DNA of 23,778 bases, from assembly GCA_017560175.1 (NCBI GenBank), contig JAFYOK010000241.1, positions 1 through 23,778 on the forward strand. The letters run 5' to 3'. A program made the translations under genes and the position numbers. Position 1 is the first letter of the stretch. Each line of letters starts with the position of its first letter. The notes under the pieces were generated by a model. That model had not been told where the DNA came from, ran no database searches, and saw nothing but the letters and a program-made list of their open reading frames with translations. Positions 15,513 to 23,258 of the stretch are shown piece by piece. The stretch comes from Clostridia bacterium. GTDB taxonomy: Bacteria; Bacillota; Clostridia; Oscillospirales; Butyricicoccaceae.

Positions 15513-15541
15513 ATTGTACCACGGACTTTCCAACCTTGCAA
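15513..15541 (-). promoter_or_regulatory. Main promoter of the P-loop gene
   Basis: TTGCAA (complement of 15536-15541), a 17-base spacer and TACAAT (complement of 15513-15518). The leader would be about 130 bases and contains the hairpin at 15450-15471. The hexamers and spacing are identical to the mtaB promoter at 16801-16829. Confidence 0.75.
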
Positions 15542-15599
15542 CGGATTTATTAAAACTTTTGATGAATTATTTTTCTTTTTTCACATTTTTATTCCCGGT

Positions 15600-16751
15600 T
15601 CATCTGATATTCCCATCACGAAAAGTCGCCCGGCTCATCAGGCGGCTCCACAGATCCCACAGTGTCAGCCGTTCAACGGTCTCTGCAGCAACAATATCGC
15701 AGCTGTAGACGATCGCTCCATCCGCATCGCACACCGTGAAACTACCCACCCGATCTCCGGCCTGCACCGGTGCTTCAACCCACGCTTCCATCTCTATTGT
15801 TTTGATCAGTTCGGGAATACGGCTCTTTTCTAACAGAACAGACTTTTCTTCAGCCAGACATACAGAAACAACATCCTTCTTTCCCATCTGCACGGAAATC
15901 GGCAGCAAAGGCGTATCGGGGCTGATCTTCTGACTTGTATAATTGGCGAAACCATAATTGAGCAAGGCCGCCACGTCGTCGTTGCGGCTCTGGGAAGTCT
16001 CTCCCCGCAGGACAACGGCGATCAGCATCATGCCCTCTCTTTCAGCTGCGCCCGAAAGACAATATCCGGCATCGGAAGTATAGCCTGTTTTCAATCCGAT
16101 CATACCGTTATAACTGCGGATCATCTTATTGGTATTGGTCAGCCCAAAGGTTCCATCCCGAATGGTATCGGTCCAGATGGTCGTATATTCTCTGATCTTC
16201 CCATGAGCCAGAAGAGCTGCCGACATCTTTGCGATATCCCGTGCTGTGGTCAGATGTCCATCGGCTTCCAGGCCGCAGCAGTTGACGAAATGCGTGTTAT
16301 ACATCTCCAGCTCGGCGGCACGTGCATTCATACGTGCAACAAATGCTTCTTCGCTGCCTGCCAGATGTTCTGCCAATGCCACCGAACAATCGTTGGCTGA
16401 GGCAACAGCCACACACTTGACCATTTCCTCCACTGTAAACTGCTCCCCTTCTTTGAGCCAGATCTGACTTCCACCCATGGAAGCAGCATGGGCCGATCCG
16501 ACGACAATGTCCTCCCATCCGAGTTCTCCCCGTTCGATGGCTTCCATGACCAGCAGCAAGGTCATGATCTTTGTGACCGAGGCCGGCGGCATCTGCTGAT
16601 CGGCATTCTTTTCATAAATAATTTCTCCCGAAGCGGCATCCATTAAAATACAGCAGGGTGCTTTTACGGTCACTTCAGCTGCCTGTACCGGGCATTCCAT
16701 GAAAACTGAACACATACAGATCATCATCAGGGTTGCAATCACTTTTTTCAT
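15600..16751 (-). CDS. dacF: D-alanyl-D-alanine carboxypeptidase (S11 / DacF type)
   Basis: 383-residue secreted penicillin-binding protein that trims the terminal D-Ala from peptidoglycan stem peptides. A signal peptide ends near PVQAA (residues 21-25). The active site has SxxK as S58-V-T-K61, SAN at 118-120 and KTG at 221-223 (GLKTGYTSDAG). A PBP5_C-like beta domain follows, and the C-terminus LTLWDLWSRLM looks like an amphipathic membrane anchor. The ATG at 16751 has GAGGTG upstream. It is divergent from mtaB, and no terminator follows it before the P-loop promoter. The symbol is chosen by similarity; dacA/dacB paralogues cannot be excluded. Confidence 0.93.
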   Translation of the reverse strand: MKKVIATLMMICMCSVFMECPVQAAEVTVKAPCCILMDAASGEIIYEKNADQQMPPASVTKIMTLLLVMEAIERGELGWEDIVVGSAHAASMGGSQIWLKEGEQFTVEEMVKCVAVASANDCSVALAEHLAGSEEAFVARMNARAAELEMYNTHFVNCCGLEADGHLTTARDIAKMSAALLAHGKIREYTTIWTDTIRDGTFGLTNTNKMIRSYNGMIGLKTGYTSDAGYCLSGAAEREGMMLIAVVLRGETSQSRNDDVAALLNYGFANYTSQKISPDTPLLPISVQMGKKDVVSVCLAEEKSVLLEKSRIPELIKTIEMEAWVEAPVQAGDRVGSFTVCDADGAIVYSCDIVAAETVERLTLWDLWSRLMSRATFRDGNIR

Positions 16752-16800
16752 TCTATCACCTCACGGATAGATATGTCCGCCTTCCCCCTGCTATTCCCGA

Positions 16801-16829
16801 TTGCAATCTTCGCTTTTTCCTGTTACAAT
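16801..16829 (+). promoter_or_regulatory. mtaB promoter
   Basis: TTGCAA (16801-16806), a 17-base spacer and TACAAT (16824-16829) give a start near 16836 and a leader of about 40 bases with GGTGA as SD. It lies in the 127-bp divergent gap. For dacF only A+T-rich TATTAT-type -10 candidates without a good -35 are seen. Confidence 0.75.
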
Positions 16830-16878
16830 AATAAATAATATGCTTTTTACACAAATCTGTTTTTAATGGTGAATATCT

Positions 16879-18168
16879 ATGAAAATTGCTTTTTATACCC
16901 TCGGCTGTAAGACCAATCAGTTTGAGACACAGGCACTGGAAACCATGTTTTCCGAGCGCGGCCATGAGATCGTCCCCTTCTCTCAGGTCGCTGATGCCTA
17001 CATTATCAATACCTGCACCGTTACCGCCATGGGTGATAAGAAATCCCGCAATGCTGCCCATCGTGCCAAAGCGCTCAATCCCGATGGTCTGCTGATCGTC
17101 TGCGGCTGCTATGCACAGGTCAAGCCCGAAGAGGTCAAAGAAATGTGCGGCGCCGATATTGTCTGCGGTAACGGCGATAAGAGCCGCATCGTCGAGCTGA
17201 CCGAGCAGGCTTACGAAGACCGTCAGTATGTCTGCACCGTCCGCCCCGGTTTTGACCATGGCCCCTTTGACTTCATGCCTGCCGGCTCCCTCAAGGGCCG
17301 TACCCGTGCGCTGCTCAAGGTGCAGGACGGCTGCCAGAACTTCTGCTCCTATTGCCTCATCCCCTATGCCCGTGGTCTCTCCCGTTCCATGCCCATGGAG
17401 CAGGTGCGCAGCGAAGCCGCCCGTCTGGGTCAGGCCGGCTATAAGGAGATTGTTGTCACCGGTATCGAGATCTCTTCCTACGGCTTTGATCTGCCCGGCA
17501 AACCTACGCCCACCGAGATGATCGCCGCCATTTGTGAAGCTGCACCCGAAGCACGTATCCGTCTGGGTTCTCTGGAGCCCCGTACCGTCACCGAGGAGTT
17601 CTGCACCACGCTGGCGCCTTACAAAAACCTCTGCCCCCATTTCCATCTGTCTCTCCAGAGCGGATGTGACAAGACCCTCAAGGATATGAACCGCAAATAT
17701 GATACCGAGCGCTATTTCCTCTCCTGCCAGCTGCTCCGCCGGCATTTCCCCGGCTGTGCCATCACCACCGACCTGATCGTTGGCTTCCCCGGCGAGACCG
17801 AAGAAGAGTTTGCCACCACGCTGGCCTTTGTTGAAAAATGTGCGTTTGCTCAGGTACATATCTTCCCCTACTCCTCCCGTACCGGCACTCGTGCCGCTTC
17901 CATGCCCGGTCATCTGACCCATGCTCAGAAGCAGGTTCGCGCCAAGCAGGCTGCCGAAGTCTGCGCCATCGGCCGACAGACCTATCTGGAAAGCATGATC
18001 GGTCAGACCGTTGAGGTTCTGTTTGAACAGAGCCAGAAGGGTTTGTATTCGGGCCATTGTCCTCAGTACTGTCTGGTCAAAGCCGAAGGCAGCCGTCTGT
18101 CGGGTCAGATCAAACAGGTTCGTATCGACAGCACCGATGGCGAAAGCCTTTTCGGAGAAATCCTGTAA
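16879..18168 (+). CDS. mtaB: tRNA (t6A37) methylthiotransferase MtaB
   Basis: 429-residue radical SAM methylthiotransferase that converts t6A37 to ms2t6A37 in ANN-decoding tRNAs. It starts MKIAFYTLGCKTNQFE, the MtaB-type N-terminus. Auxiliary cluster cysteines are Cys10, Cys46 and Cys77 (GCYAQ), and the radical SAM CxxxCxxC is Cys152, 156 and 159 (CQNFCSYCLIPYARG). A TRAM-like domain ends the protein. It is a paralogue of RimO in the same window but groups with MtaB by its N-terminus. Its codons end mostly in C, consistent with lagging-strand composition. Confidence 0.96.
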   Translation: MKIAFYTLGCKTNQFETQALETMFSERGHEIVPFSQVADAYIINTCTVTAMGDKKSRNAAHRAKALNPDGLLIVCGCYAQVKPEEVKEMCGADIVCGNGDKSRIVELTEQAYEDRQYVCTVRPGFDHGPFDFMPAGSLKGRTRALLKVQDGCQNFCSYCLIPYARGLSRSMPMEQVRSEAARLGQAGYKEIVVTGIEISSYGFDLPGKPTPTEMIAAICEAAPEARIRLGSLEPRTVTEEFCTTLAPYKNLCPHFHLSLQSGCDKTLKDMNRKYDTERYFLSCQLLRRHFPGCAITTDLIVGFPGETEEEFATTLAFVEKCAFAQVHIFPYSSRTGTRAASMPGHLTHAQKQVRAKQAAEVCAIGRQTYLESMIGQTVEVLFEQSQKGLYSGHCPQYCLVKAEGSRLSGQIKQVRIDSTDGESLFGEIL

Positions 18169-18188
18169 TTCAAATTTTTCTCCAAAAT

Positions 18189-18208
18189 CCGGGAACCTTT
18201 TCTCCCGG
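18189..18208 (+). terminator. Weak hairpin after mtaB
   Basis: CCGGGA and TCCCGG form a 6-bp stem with an 8-base loop 20 bp after the mtaB stop. On the plus strand no real T-run follows. It may be an inefficient terminator or a processing structure, leaving nfeD partly co-transcribed with mtaB. Confidence 0.35.
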
Positions 18209-18219
18209 CTGCAAGTCTA

Positions 18220-18225
18220 TATAGT
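18220..18225 (+). promoter_or_regulatory. Possible -10 of an nfeD promoter
   Basis: TATAGT lies 37 bp before the nfeD start, but the region 17 bases upstream (CTTTTC) is a poor -35. Only the -10 supports a promoter here. Confidence 0.25.
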
Positions 18226-18261
18226 AAAAGGATCCAACATACAAAACGGAGGTGAATCTAT

Positions 18262-18720
18262 ATGTTCGGTATCCCGGCATATCTTCTGTGGCTGGCCGCT
18301 GTTATTCTTCTGGCCATTCTCGAAGCATCCACCATGGCGCTGACCTGTATATGGTTCGCAGCCGGTGCCGTGGCAGCCTTTCTGATCGCCTTGTTGGGCG
18401 GTGGATTCTGGCCGCAGATCATTCTCTTTACTCTGGTTTCGGGCATCTGTCTGGCTGCCGTTCGTCCCATGGCCATGCGCCATCTCAACAGCCAGAAGAC
18501 AGCGACCAATGCCGACCGTGTTATCGGCCATGAAGCACTGGTCATCGAAACCATCGATAACCGCCTCCCCTCCGGCCAGGTTCGTGTTTCCGGTCAGGTA
18601 TGGACGGCCCGCTCAACGGATGAACACACCGTCATCCCCGAAAGCGCCACCGTCGTCATTCAACAGATCCAGGGCGTCAAGCTGATCGTCGAACCCATCG
18701 ACACACCTGTTGCCCATTGA
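18262..18720 (+). CDS. NfeD-like membrane protein
   Basis: 152-residue short NfeD family protein. Hydrophobic spans at about 6-24, 29-48 and 53-70 are followed by a C-terminal OB-fold-like domain (about 80-150: VIGHEALVIETIDNRLPSG, GQVRVSGQVWTARS). Short NfeD proteins lack the ClpP-like protease domain and usually pair with an SPFH protein, as here 50 bp downstream. The partnership organises membrane microdomains in other bacteria. The ATG at 18262 has GGAGGTG at good spacing. Confidence 0.88.
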   Translation: MFGIPAYLLWLAAVILLAILEASTMALTCIWFAAGAVAAFLIALLGGGFWPQIILFTLVSGICLAAVRPMAMRHLNSQKTATNADRVIGHEALVIETIDNRLPSGQVRVSGQVWTARSTDEHTVIPESATVVIQQIQGVKLIVEPIDTPVAH

Positions 18721-18769
18721 TCGCAGTTTTGTACATCTCTCAACTATTGAAAGAAAAGGAGAAATTATC

Positions 18770-19681
18770 ATGGCAGGTATTTTAGGTCCCGCACTGGTCA
18801 TCATCGTTTTTGTCATTCTGATCATCGCATTTCTGGCATCCAACATCATCATTGTTCCCCAGGCCAGCGCTTTCATCGTTGAGCGTCTGGGTGCCTACCA
18901 GGGCACATGGGAGACCGGCCTCCACTTCAAGCTCCCCTTTATCGAGCGTGTCGCCAATAAAGTTACCCTGAAAGAGCGTGTTTCCGACTTCCCTCCCCAG
19001 CCTGTTATCACCAAGGATAACGTCACCATGCAGATCGACACCGTCATCTACTTCCAGGTCACCGACCCCAAGTTGTTCACCTATGGTGTTGTTCACCCCA
19101 TGGCTGCCATCGAGAATCTGACCGCCACCACCCTGCGTAACATCATCGGTGATCTCGAACTGGACCAGACCCTGACTTCCCGCGACATCATCAACACCAA
19201 GATGCGCACCATCCTCGATGAAGCCACCGACCCCTGGGGCATTAAGATCAACCGTGTTGAGCTCAAGAACATCATCCCGCCCAGAGAGATCCAGGACGCC
19301 ATGGAGCGCCAGATGAAGGCAGAACGCGAACGCCGCGAAGCCATCCTCAAGGCCGAGGGTGAAAAGCGTTCTCAGATCCTCATCGCTGAAGGTGAAAAGG
19401 AAGCTGTCATCCTCCGTGCCGAAGCTGTCCGTCAGCAGAAGATCAAGGAGGCCGAAGGTGAAGCCGAAGCGCTGCTGGCCATCCAGACCGCTTTGGCCAA
19501 CTCCATCAAGCTGCTCAACGAAGCCGCCCCCGGTGATAACGTCATCAAGCTCAAGGCGCTGGAAGCCTTCACTGCTGCTGCCGATGGCAAGGCCACCAAG
19601 ATCATCATCCCCTCGGAGATCCAGGGCATTGCCGGCCTGGCTGCTTCTGCCAAGGAGATCCTCTCCCCCGACAATAAATAA
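18770..19681 (+). CDS. SPFH/band-7 (stomatin-like, QmcA) membrane protein
   Basis: 303-residue protein with one N-terminal membrane span (about 6-28), an SPFH/band-7 domain (about 30-190, including FIVERLGAYQGTWETGLHFK) and a long charged helix rich in Ala, Glu and Lys (about 190-250: KAEGEKRSQILIAEGEKEA) that should form a coiled coil. Such proteins form large ring-like oligomers at the membrane and work with NfeD proteins. The frame reaches further upstream, but ATG at 18770 has AAAGGAG and excludes overlap with nfeD. It is followed at 22 bp by the GNAT gene. Confidence 0.93.
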   Translation: MAGILGPALVIIVFVILIIAFLASNIIIVPQASAFIVERLGAYQGTWETGLHFKLPFIERVANKVTLKERVSDFPPQPVITKDNVTMQIDTVIYFQVTDPKLFTYGVVHPMAAIENLTATTLRNIIGDLELDQTLTSRDIINTKMRTILDEATDPWGIKINRVELKNIIPPREIQDAMERQMKAERERREAILKAEGEKRSQILIAEGEKEAVILRAEAVRQQKIKEAEGEAEALLAIQTALANSIKLLNEAAPGDNVIKLKALEAFTAAADGKATKIIIPSEIQGIAGLAASAKEILSPDNK

Positions 19682-19702
19682 AGTATAAAAGGAAACTCCC
19701 TT

Positions 19703-20221
19703 ATGACTATCGTACTGGAAACCGATCGTCTTATCCTTCGCCAGTTGGAAGAGTATGATCTGGATGATCTGAAAGAGATCCTGCAGGATCCCATCGCCAT
19801 GGTGGCTTATGAACATGCCTTCAGCGACGAGGAATGCTGCGACTGGCTTGACCGTATGATGCTCCGCCAGCGCCGCGATGGCATCTCTCTCTATGCTGTC
19901 ATTCACAAAGAAACCGGTGATTTTCTCGGTCAATGCGGCCTGACCATGCAGGATGTCGAAGGTCAGCTGCTTCCCGAAGTTGGATATCTCTTCAAGCGAA
20001 AGTTCTGGCACAACGGCTATGCCACCGAAGCAGCTGCCGCCTGTCTGGATTACGGCTTTACACAGAAAGGCCTCGATACCATCTACTGCATCGTCAAACA
20101 CGACAACTTCCCCTCGCAGGCTGTAGCACGCCGCAACGGTATGGAGATTATCCATTCCTTTGACAAGTTCTATATGAATAAGCACATGCCCCATGTCCTG
20201 TTCGCCAAGAAAAAACCATAA
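19703..20221 (+). CDS. GNAT N-acetyltransferase (RimJ/RimL-like)
   Basis: 172-residue acetyltransferase of the RimJ/RimL/Acetyltransf_3 type. It starts MTIVLETDRLILRQ, usual for this group, and carries the acetyl-CoA loop within KRKFWHNGYATEA (98-110) and a C-terminal VARRNGMEIIHSF. The acceptor may be a ribosomal protein, another protein or a small amine; the sequence does not say. The ATG at 19703 has AAAGGA nine bases upstream. It is the last gene of the plus-strand block, ending at the terminator at 20229. Confidence 0.88.
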   Translation: MTIVLETDRLILRQLEEYDLDDLKEILQDPIAMVAYEHAFSDEECCDWLDRMMLRQRRDGISLYAVIHKETGDFLGQCGLTMQDVEGQLLPEVGYLFKRKFWHNGYATEAAAACLDYGFTQKGLDTIYCIVKHDNFPSQAVARRNGMEIIHSFDKFYMNKHMPHVLFAKKKP

Positions 20222-20228
20222 ACGCAAC

Positions 20229-20256
20229 AATGCCCGTGAGAAATCTCACGGGCATT
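20229..20256. terminator. Shared terminator between convergent genes
   Basis: A perfect 12-bp stem (20229-20240 with 20245-20256) has an AAAT loop. On the plus strand CTTTTAT follows and ends the GNAT transcript. On the minus strand TTGTTGCG follows, a weaker tract for the APH-like gene, whose stop codon lies 4 bases from the stem. Confidence 0.88.
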
Positions 20257-20259
20257 CTT

Positions 20260-21132
20260 TTATCTGTTCTTGTATTCGCTGTACCATTTGGGAATGATCT
20301 GCGAAAATCCATCATACCAATCCATGATCTGTTTCTCCTGCGTCATAAAGACTTCGATCTGCTCCTGCCCGAAAGGCATAGCCCATGGCAAGGAAGACAA
20401 AGTATTTACGGCAATATACAAAGCCAGCAAACGGAAGAACGGTTCCGGCGGCCTGTTCTCAAAATAGCCATCAATCTGTCCGATGGCAAAGGCCGGTGAC
20501 AGCTGCACATTCCATACAATGCGGCTGAACTCTTCCCATGGGTCGCCAAAATCAAAACGGTCAAAATCTATAATCTTCAGATGACCGTTTTCCATCATCA
20601 TGTTGCCGATATGATAATCGCCATGCTGAAAGCACTGGGGGCGCCCTTCAATCCACGAACGATTTTCTTCTATAAAACGAATGATCTTTTCCCCATCCGC
20701 ATAGTGCATCGGACAGGCTTGATACTGCTCCAATTTACGATCGATCTTGCGGCCAAAACGGAGTTCCCACAGCTCCATATCGTTCGGTGCCGGTATGCCA
20801 TGGATCTTCTTCAGCATCTCTCCTGCACTGTATCCCAGTCTATACTGATCCGCTTCCGAAAGATCGGAAACCACCTGTTCTGCATCTTCGCCGTCCACCC
20901 AGGTATAGGTCGACCACACCCCTTCATCGCATACACCAATATCCAATGGACGGCTCATGGAAATGGTATCCGGCAGACGACACAGCATCTCATACAGTTT
21001 CACTCTGCTTTCCTGTCGCTTGATAGGCGAAATCCGCAGCAGAACCGTTCGGCCTGTCTGATCGGCTGCTTTGTATTTTTCATCTGCCGACCACCCCTTC
21101 TCGATTGGCTCCAACAGCGTTATTCCGATCAT
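20260..21132 (-). CDS. Aminoglycoside phosphotransferase (APH)-family kinase
   Basis: 290-residue small-molecule kinase of the APH/choline-kinase-like fold. The catalytic loop HGDYHIGN is at 170-177, and the metal-binding IDFDRFDFGDP at 188-198 replaces the DFG motif. The N-lobe strand TVLLRIS holds an Arg where the ATP-binding Lys usually lies. The substrate is unknown; many chromosomal members are not resistance enzymes. Two ATGs are possible, 21138 and 21132; the second has GGAGG at nine bases rather than three and is preferred. It follows the muramidase gene after a terminator, with no separate promoter seen. Confidence 0.85.
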   Translation of the reverse strand: MIGITLLEPIEKGWSADEKYKAADQTGRTVLLRISPIKRQESRVKLYEMLCRLPDTISMSRPLDIGVCDEGVWSTYTWVDGEDAEQVVSDLSEADQYRLGYSAGEMLKKIHGIPAPNDMELWELRFGRKIDRKLEQYQACPMHYADGEKIIRFIEENRSWIEGRPQCFQHGDYHIGNMMMENGHLKIIDFDRFDFGDPWEEFSRIVWNVQLSPAFAIGQIDGYFENRPPEPFFRLLALYIAVNTLSSLPWAMPFGQEQIEVFMTQEKQIMDWYDGFSQIIPKWYSEYKNR

Positions 21133-21153
21133 TTCCATACACCTCCGTCATTG

Positions 21154-21182
21154 CAAAAGAACAGGCTGTCTGAGACCGCCTG
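21154..21182 (-). terminator. Terminator of the dual-muramidase gene
   Basis: On the minus strand CAGGC pairs with GCCTG (21162-21166 with 21178-21182), followed after one mismatch by a further 3-bp stem and a triloop. TTCTTTTG follows immediately. It lies 11 bp past the stop codon and 15 bp before the SD of the APH-like gene. Confidence 0.7.
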
Positions 21183-21192
21183 GTCTTTTATC

Positions 21193-23205
21193 TTATTCAT
21201 CTGCAAAGTTTCTGAACGAAATATTCAGGTCGACATTTCCCTTGATACCACTGACACTGCCGGTATCGCTGTACTGCCACATATCAAAATCGTAATAGAA
21301 GCCGGGATAGTCGTTATAGCGGGCAAACCAGAAGGCATAATCGCTGATCTTACTCAGGTTATACTTTACATAACCGCAATAGGAATTGAAGTAGACCATC
21401 GGCTTATAGCCTGCCTCTTCGATCATACCGCAGAAGGTATTGGCGATCTTACAGAGAATATCTGTTTCCAGGCCGTACGTGCGTGCCTCACTGCCGCCGA
21501 TACGCTCCCAGTCGAAAACAACGGGATACGTGATATCATAACCCTCAATGTGTTCCAACACATATTCAGCCTCTTCCCTGGCCTCGGCTACCGTAATGGC
21601 CTGGGAGAAATAATAGACGCCGACATCAAGACCTGCTTCCAGCGCACCTTCGATGTTCTTTTCAAAATTGACATCGTCATACATGTTGCCTTCACGGCCA
21701 TAGCCTCGGCCACCGACACGAATGATGGCATAATCAACACCATCTTCGGCGACCTTCTCCCAATCGATATCGCCCTGATGGATCGAAACATCGATACCGA
21801 CCCATGTATCTTCTCCGAAATAGTAGCGATATCCATTCTTGTCGTAATAATTGCCATCATCACGGGTATAAGTTGCAACATCCTCCAGAACTTCCAACGT
21901 ATAAGAAGCATACTGGATGGTATTACTGCTCTGCTTCTCCTTATGGTTAAGGATACGCCAGATGATGGTGGTGATCTCCGCACGGGTGATATCACTATCG
22001 GGGTAGAAATAGGTCTTACCATTCTTGTCGACCGATCCTTCAATGATGCCGGCATTATAAAGAGCCATGACATAATCATCATCGCTGTCCTGGAATGGCG
22101 ACTTTCCCGAACTGTCTTCCAGACCCATGGCCTCAGCGGCAATACGCGCAATATCTCCACGGGAGATGGTATCGTTAAGCCCCATAAAGTCCTCGGGAAC
22201 AACACCTGCTTCAATGGCCAGATCTTCATAACGAAGTGCCCAATGGCCTTCGATTTCTTCATCCGAGGGTTCCAGGCCGGTGGCCAACAGGATCAGCTTG
22301 AGTGCCTGTCCATAATTGACCTTACCCGAGGGTTCAAAGGTCTTGGCAGTCATACCATTGACAACACCGCTCGAATAAAGCTCGGCCACGTAACCGTAAT
22401 ACCATGCACCAACAGGAACATCGGTAAAAGGCAGATCGACATCCATGAACCACTTGGCGGTCAATTCCATAGGTTCTTCGATGACATCGTCTTCGTGAAC
22501 CGCCTTGCCTGCCTCGGTATACCATCCGGCCAGGACATAATCTTCACGCTGGGCTGTGGGCAGACGCTCCAGCGATTCGCCAACTTCAAAGCAGACAATA
22601 TCACTTTCTACCGTACCGCCATTGCCATTGAGAACAACGTATGTATATTCAGGGCTGTCTTCTCCTTCATAATCCCCGTAGAGCAGCAGCATAGCTTCTG
22701 CCAGACGACGCTCGGCCAGACCATGGTCAACAGCCTTGCCTACATGACACCAGACGACAAAGGCATCCAGAATGTCGATTTCATCGTAATATTCCAACCC
22801 ATCGATCATATAGCTGCTGAACTTATAGCTTGCATTCATCCAGCCACTGCCGAGATTGTAAGTAAAACTGGCCAGTGCATCAAACTGATACTGTTCAACT
22901 TCGATGTCATATCTGCCCAGATAGTCATTGACCTTTTCGGCAGTCTCTTCCAGATCCCGGCGAAACAGCCTTGTAGCCATGCGCTCGCTGATCTCATCTT
23001 CATAATCCTCAGGATCGATGGCTGTACCATAACCGATACGCCAGGTTCCGTTATCCAAATAGGGCACGCTCGAAAAGCCCTCGTATTGTTTAATAAACTC
23101 TATGCCCTCATCGCTGACCTCCCAATCGGCAGATGCTGCATAGGCTGTAGGCGCCAGCATGCATACCATCATGCAAGCCAGCAGCAGACTCATAAATCTT
23201 TTCAT
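21193..23205 (-). CDS. Secreted SLH-anchored double muramidase (GH24-like + GH25)
   Basis: 670-residue modular wall protein. Residues 1-23 are a signal peptide (cleavage near AYA-A). Residues 24-178 form a GH24/T4-lysozyme-like domain (Glu42, Asp51, GYGT). Residues 187-252 resemble a Listeria-Bacteroides (Flg_new) repeat ending LAGWYTEAG...LTAKW. Three SLH modules follow (about 258-310, 322-362, 369-421), which would hold it to secondary wall polymer. Residues 467-670 are a GH25 lysozyme with Asp472, Asp565 and Glu567 (VVFDWE) and the late VDLN. The ATG at 23205 has AGGGG five bases upstream; the ATG at 23226 has no SD. Likely role is wall remodelling or autolysis. The order of two catalytic domains around SLH is unusual. 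Confidence 0.9.
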   Translation of the reverse strand: MKRFMSLLLACMMVCMLAPTAYAASADWEVSDEGIEFIKQYEGFSSVPYLDNGTWRIGYGTAIDPEDYEDEISERMATRLFRRDLEETAEKVNDYLGRYDIEVEQYQFDALASFTYNLGSGWMNASYKFSSYMIDGLEYYDEIDILDAFVVWCHVGKAVDHGLAERRLAEAMLLLYGDYEGEDSPEYTYVVLNGNGGTVESDIVCFEVGESLERLPTAQREDYVLAGWYTEAGKAVHEDDVIEEPMELTAKWFMDVDLPFTDVPVGAWYYGYVAELYSSGVVNGMTAKTFEPSGKVNYGQALKLILLATGLEPSDEEIEGHWALRYEDLAIEAGVVPEDFMGLNDTISRGDIARIAAEAMGLEDSSGKSPFQDSDDDYVMALYNAGIIEGSVDKNGKTYFYPDSDITRAEITTIIWRILNHKEKQSSNTIQYASYTLEVLEDVATYTRDDGNYYDKNGYRYYFGEDTWVGIDVSIHQGDIDWEKVAEDGVDYAIIRVGGRGYGREGNMYDDVNFEKNIEGALEAGLDVGVYYFSQAITVAEAREEAEYVLEHIEGYDITYPVVFDWERIGGSEARTYGLETDILCKIANTFCGMIEEAGYKPMVYFNSYCGYVKYNLSKISDYAFWFARYNDYPGFYYDFDMWQYSDTGSVSGIKGNVDLNISFRNFADE

Positions 23206-23258
23206 CCTATCCCCTTTCTCTTTCATTTGTGCGTGGGTTTATTTTTCCAATCTAAGAT

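Noticed and set aside
15542..15599. Intrinsic terminator directly after dacF
   Set aside because: The region is A+T-rich with T- and A-runs, but no stem of useful length precedes a T-run on the minus strand.
16756..18057. 433-codon minus-strand frame opposite mtaB, ending next to dacF
   Set aside because: mtaB is certain from its cysteine motifs and promoter. The antisense frame is Gly/Ala-rich and lacks an SD.
18782..20230. 482-codon minus-strand frame opposite the SPFH and GNAT genes
   Set aside because: The sense genes have SDs and family motifs; the antisense product is low-complexity and has no family.
20260..21132. Acquired aminoglycoside-resistance gene on a mobile element
   Set aside because: No transposase, integrase or flanking repeats; composition resembles its neighbours. 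APH-fold kinases are common chromosomal enzymes.
21193..23205. Prophage endolysin remnant
   Set aside because: The protein has a signal peptide and SLH anchors, and no holin or other phage genes are nearby, so a cellular wall enzyme fits better.
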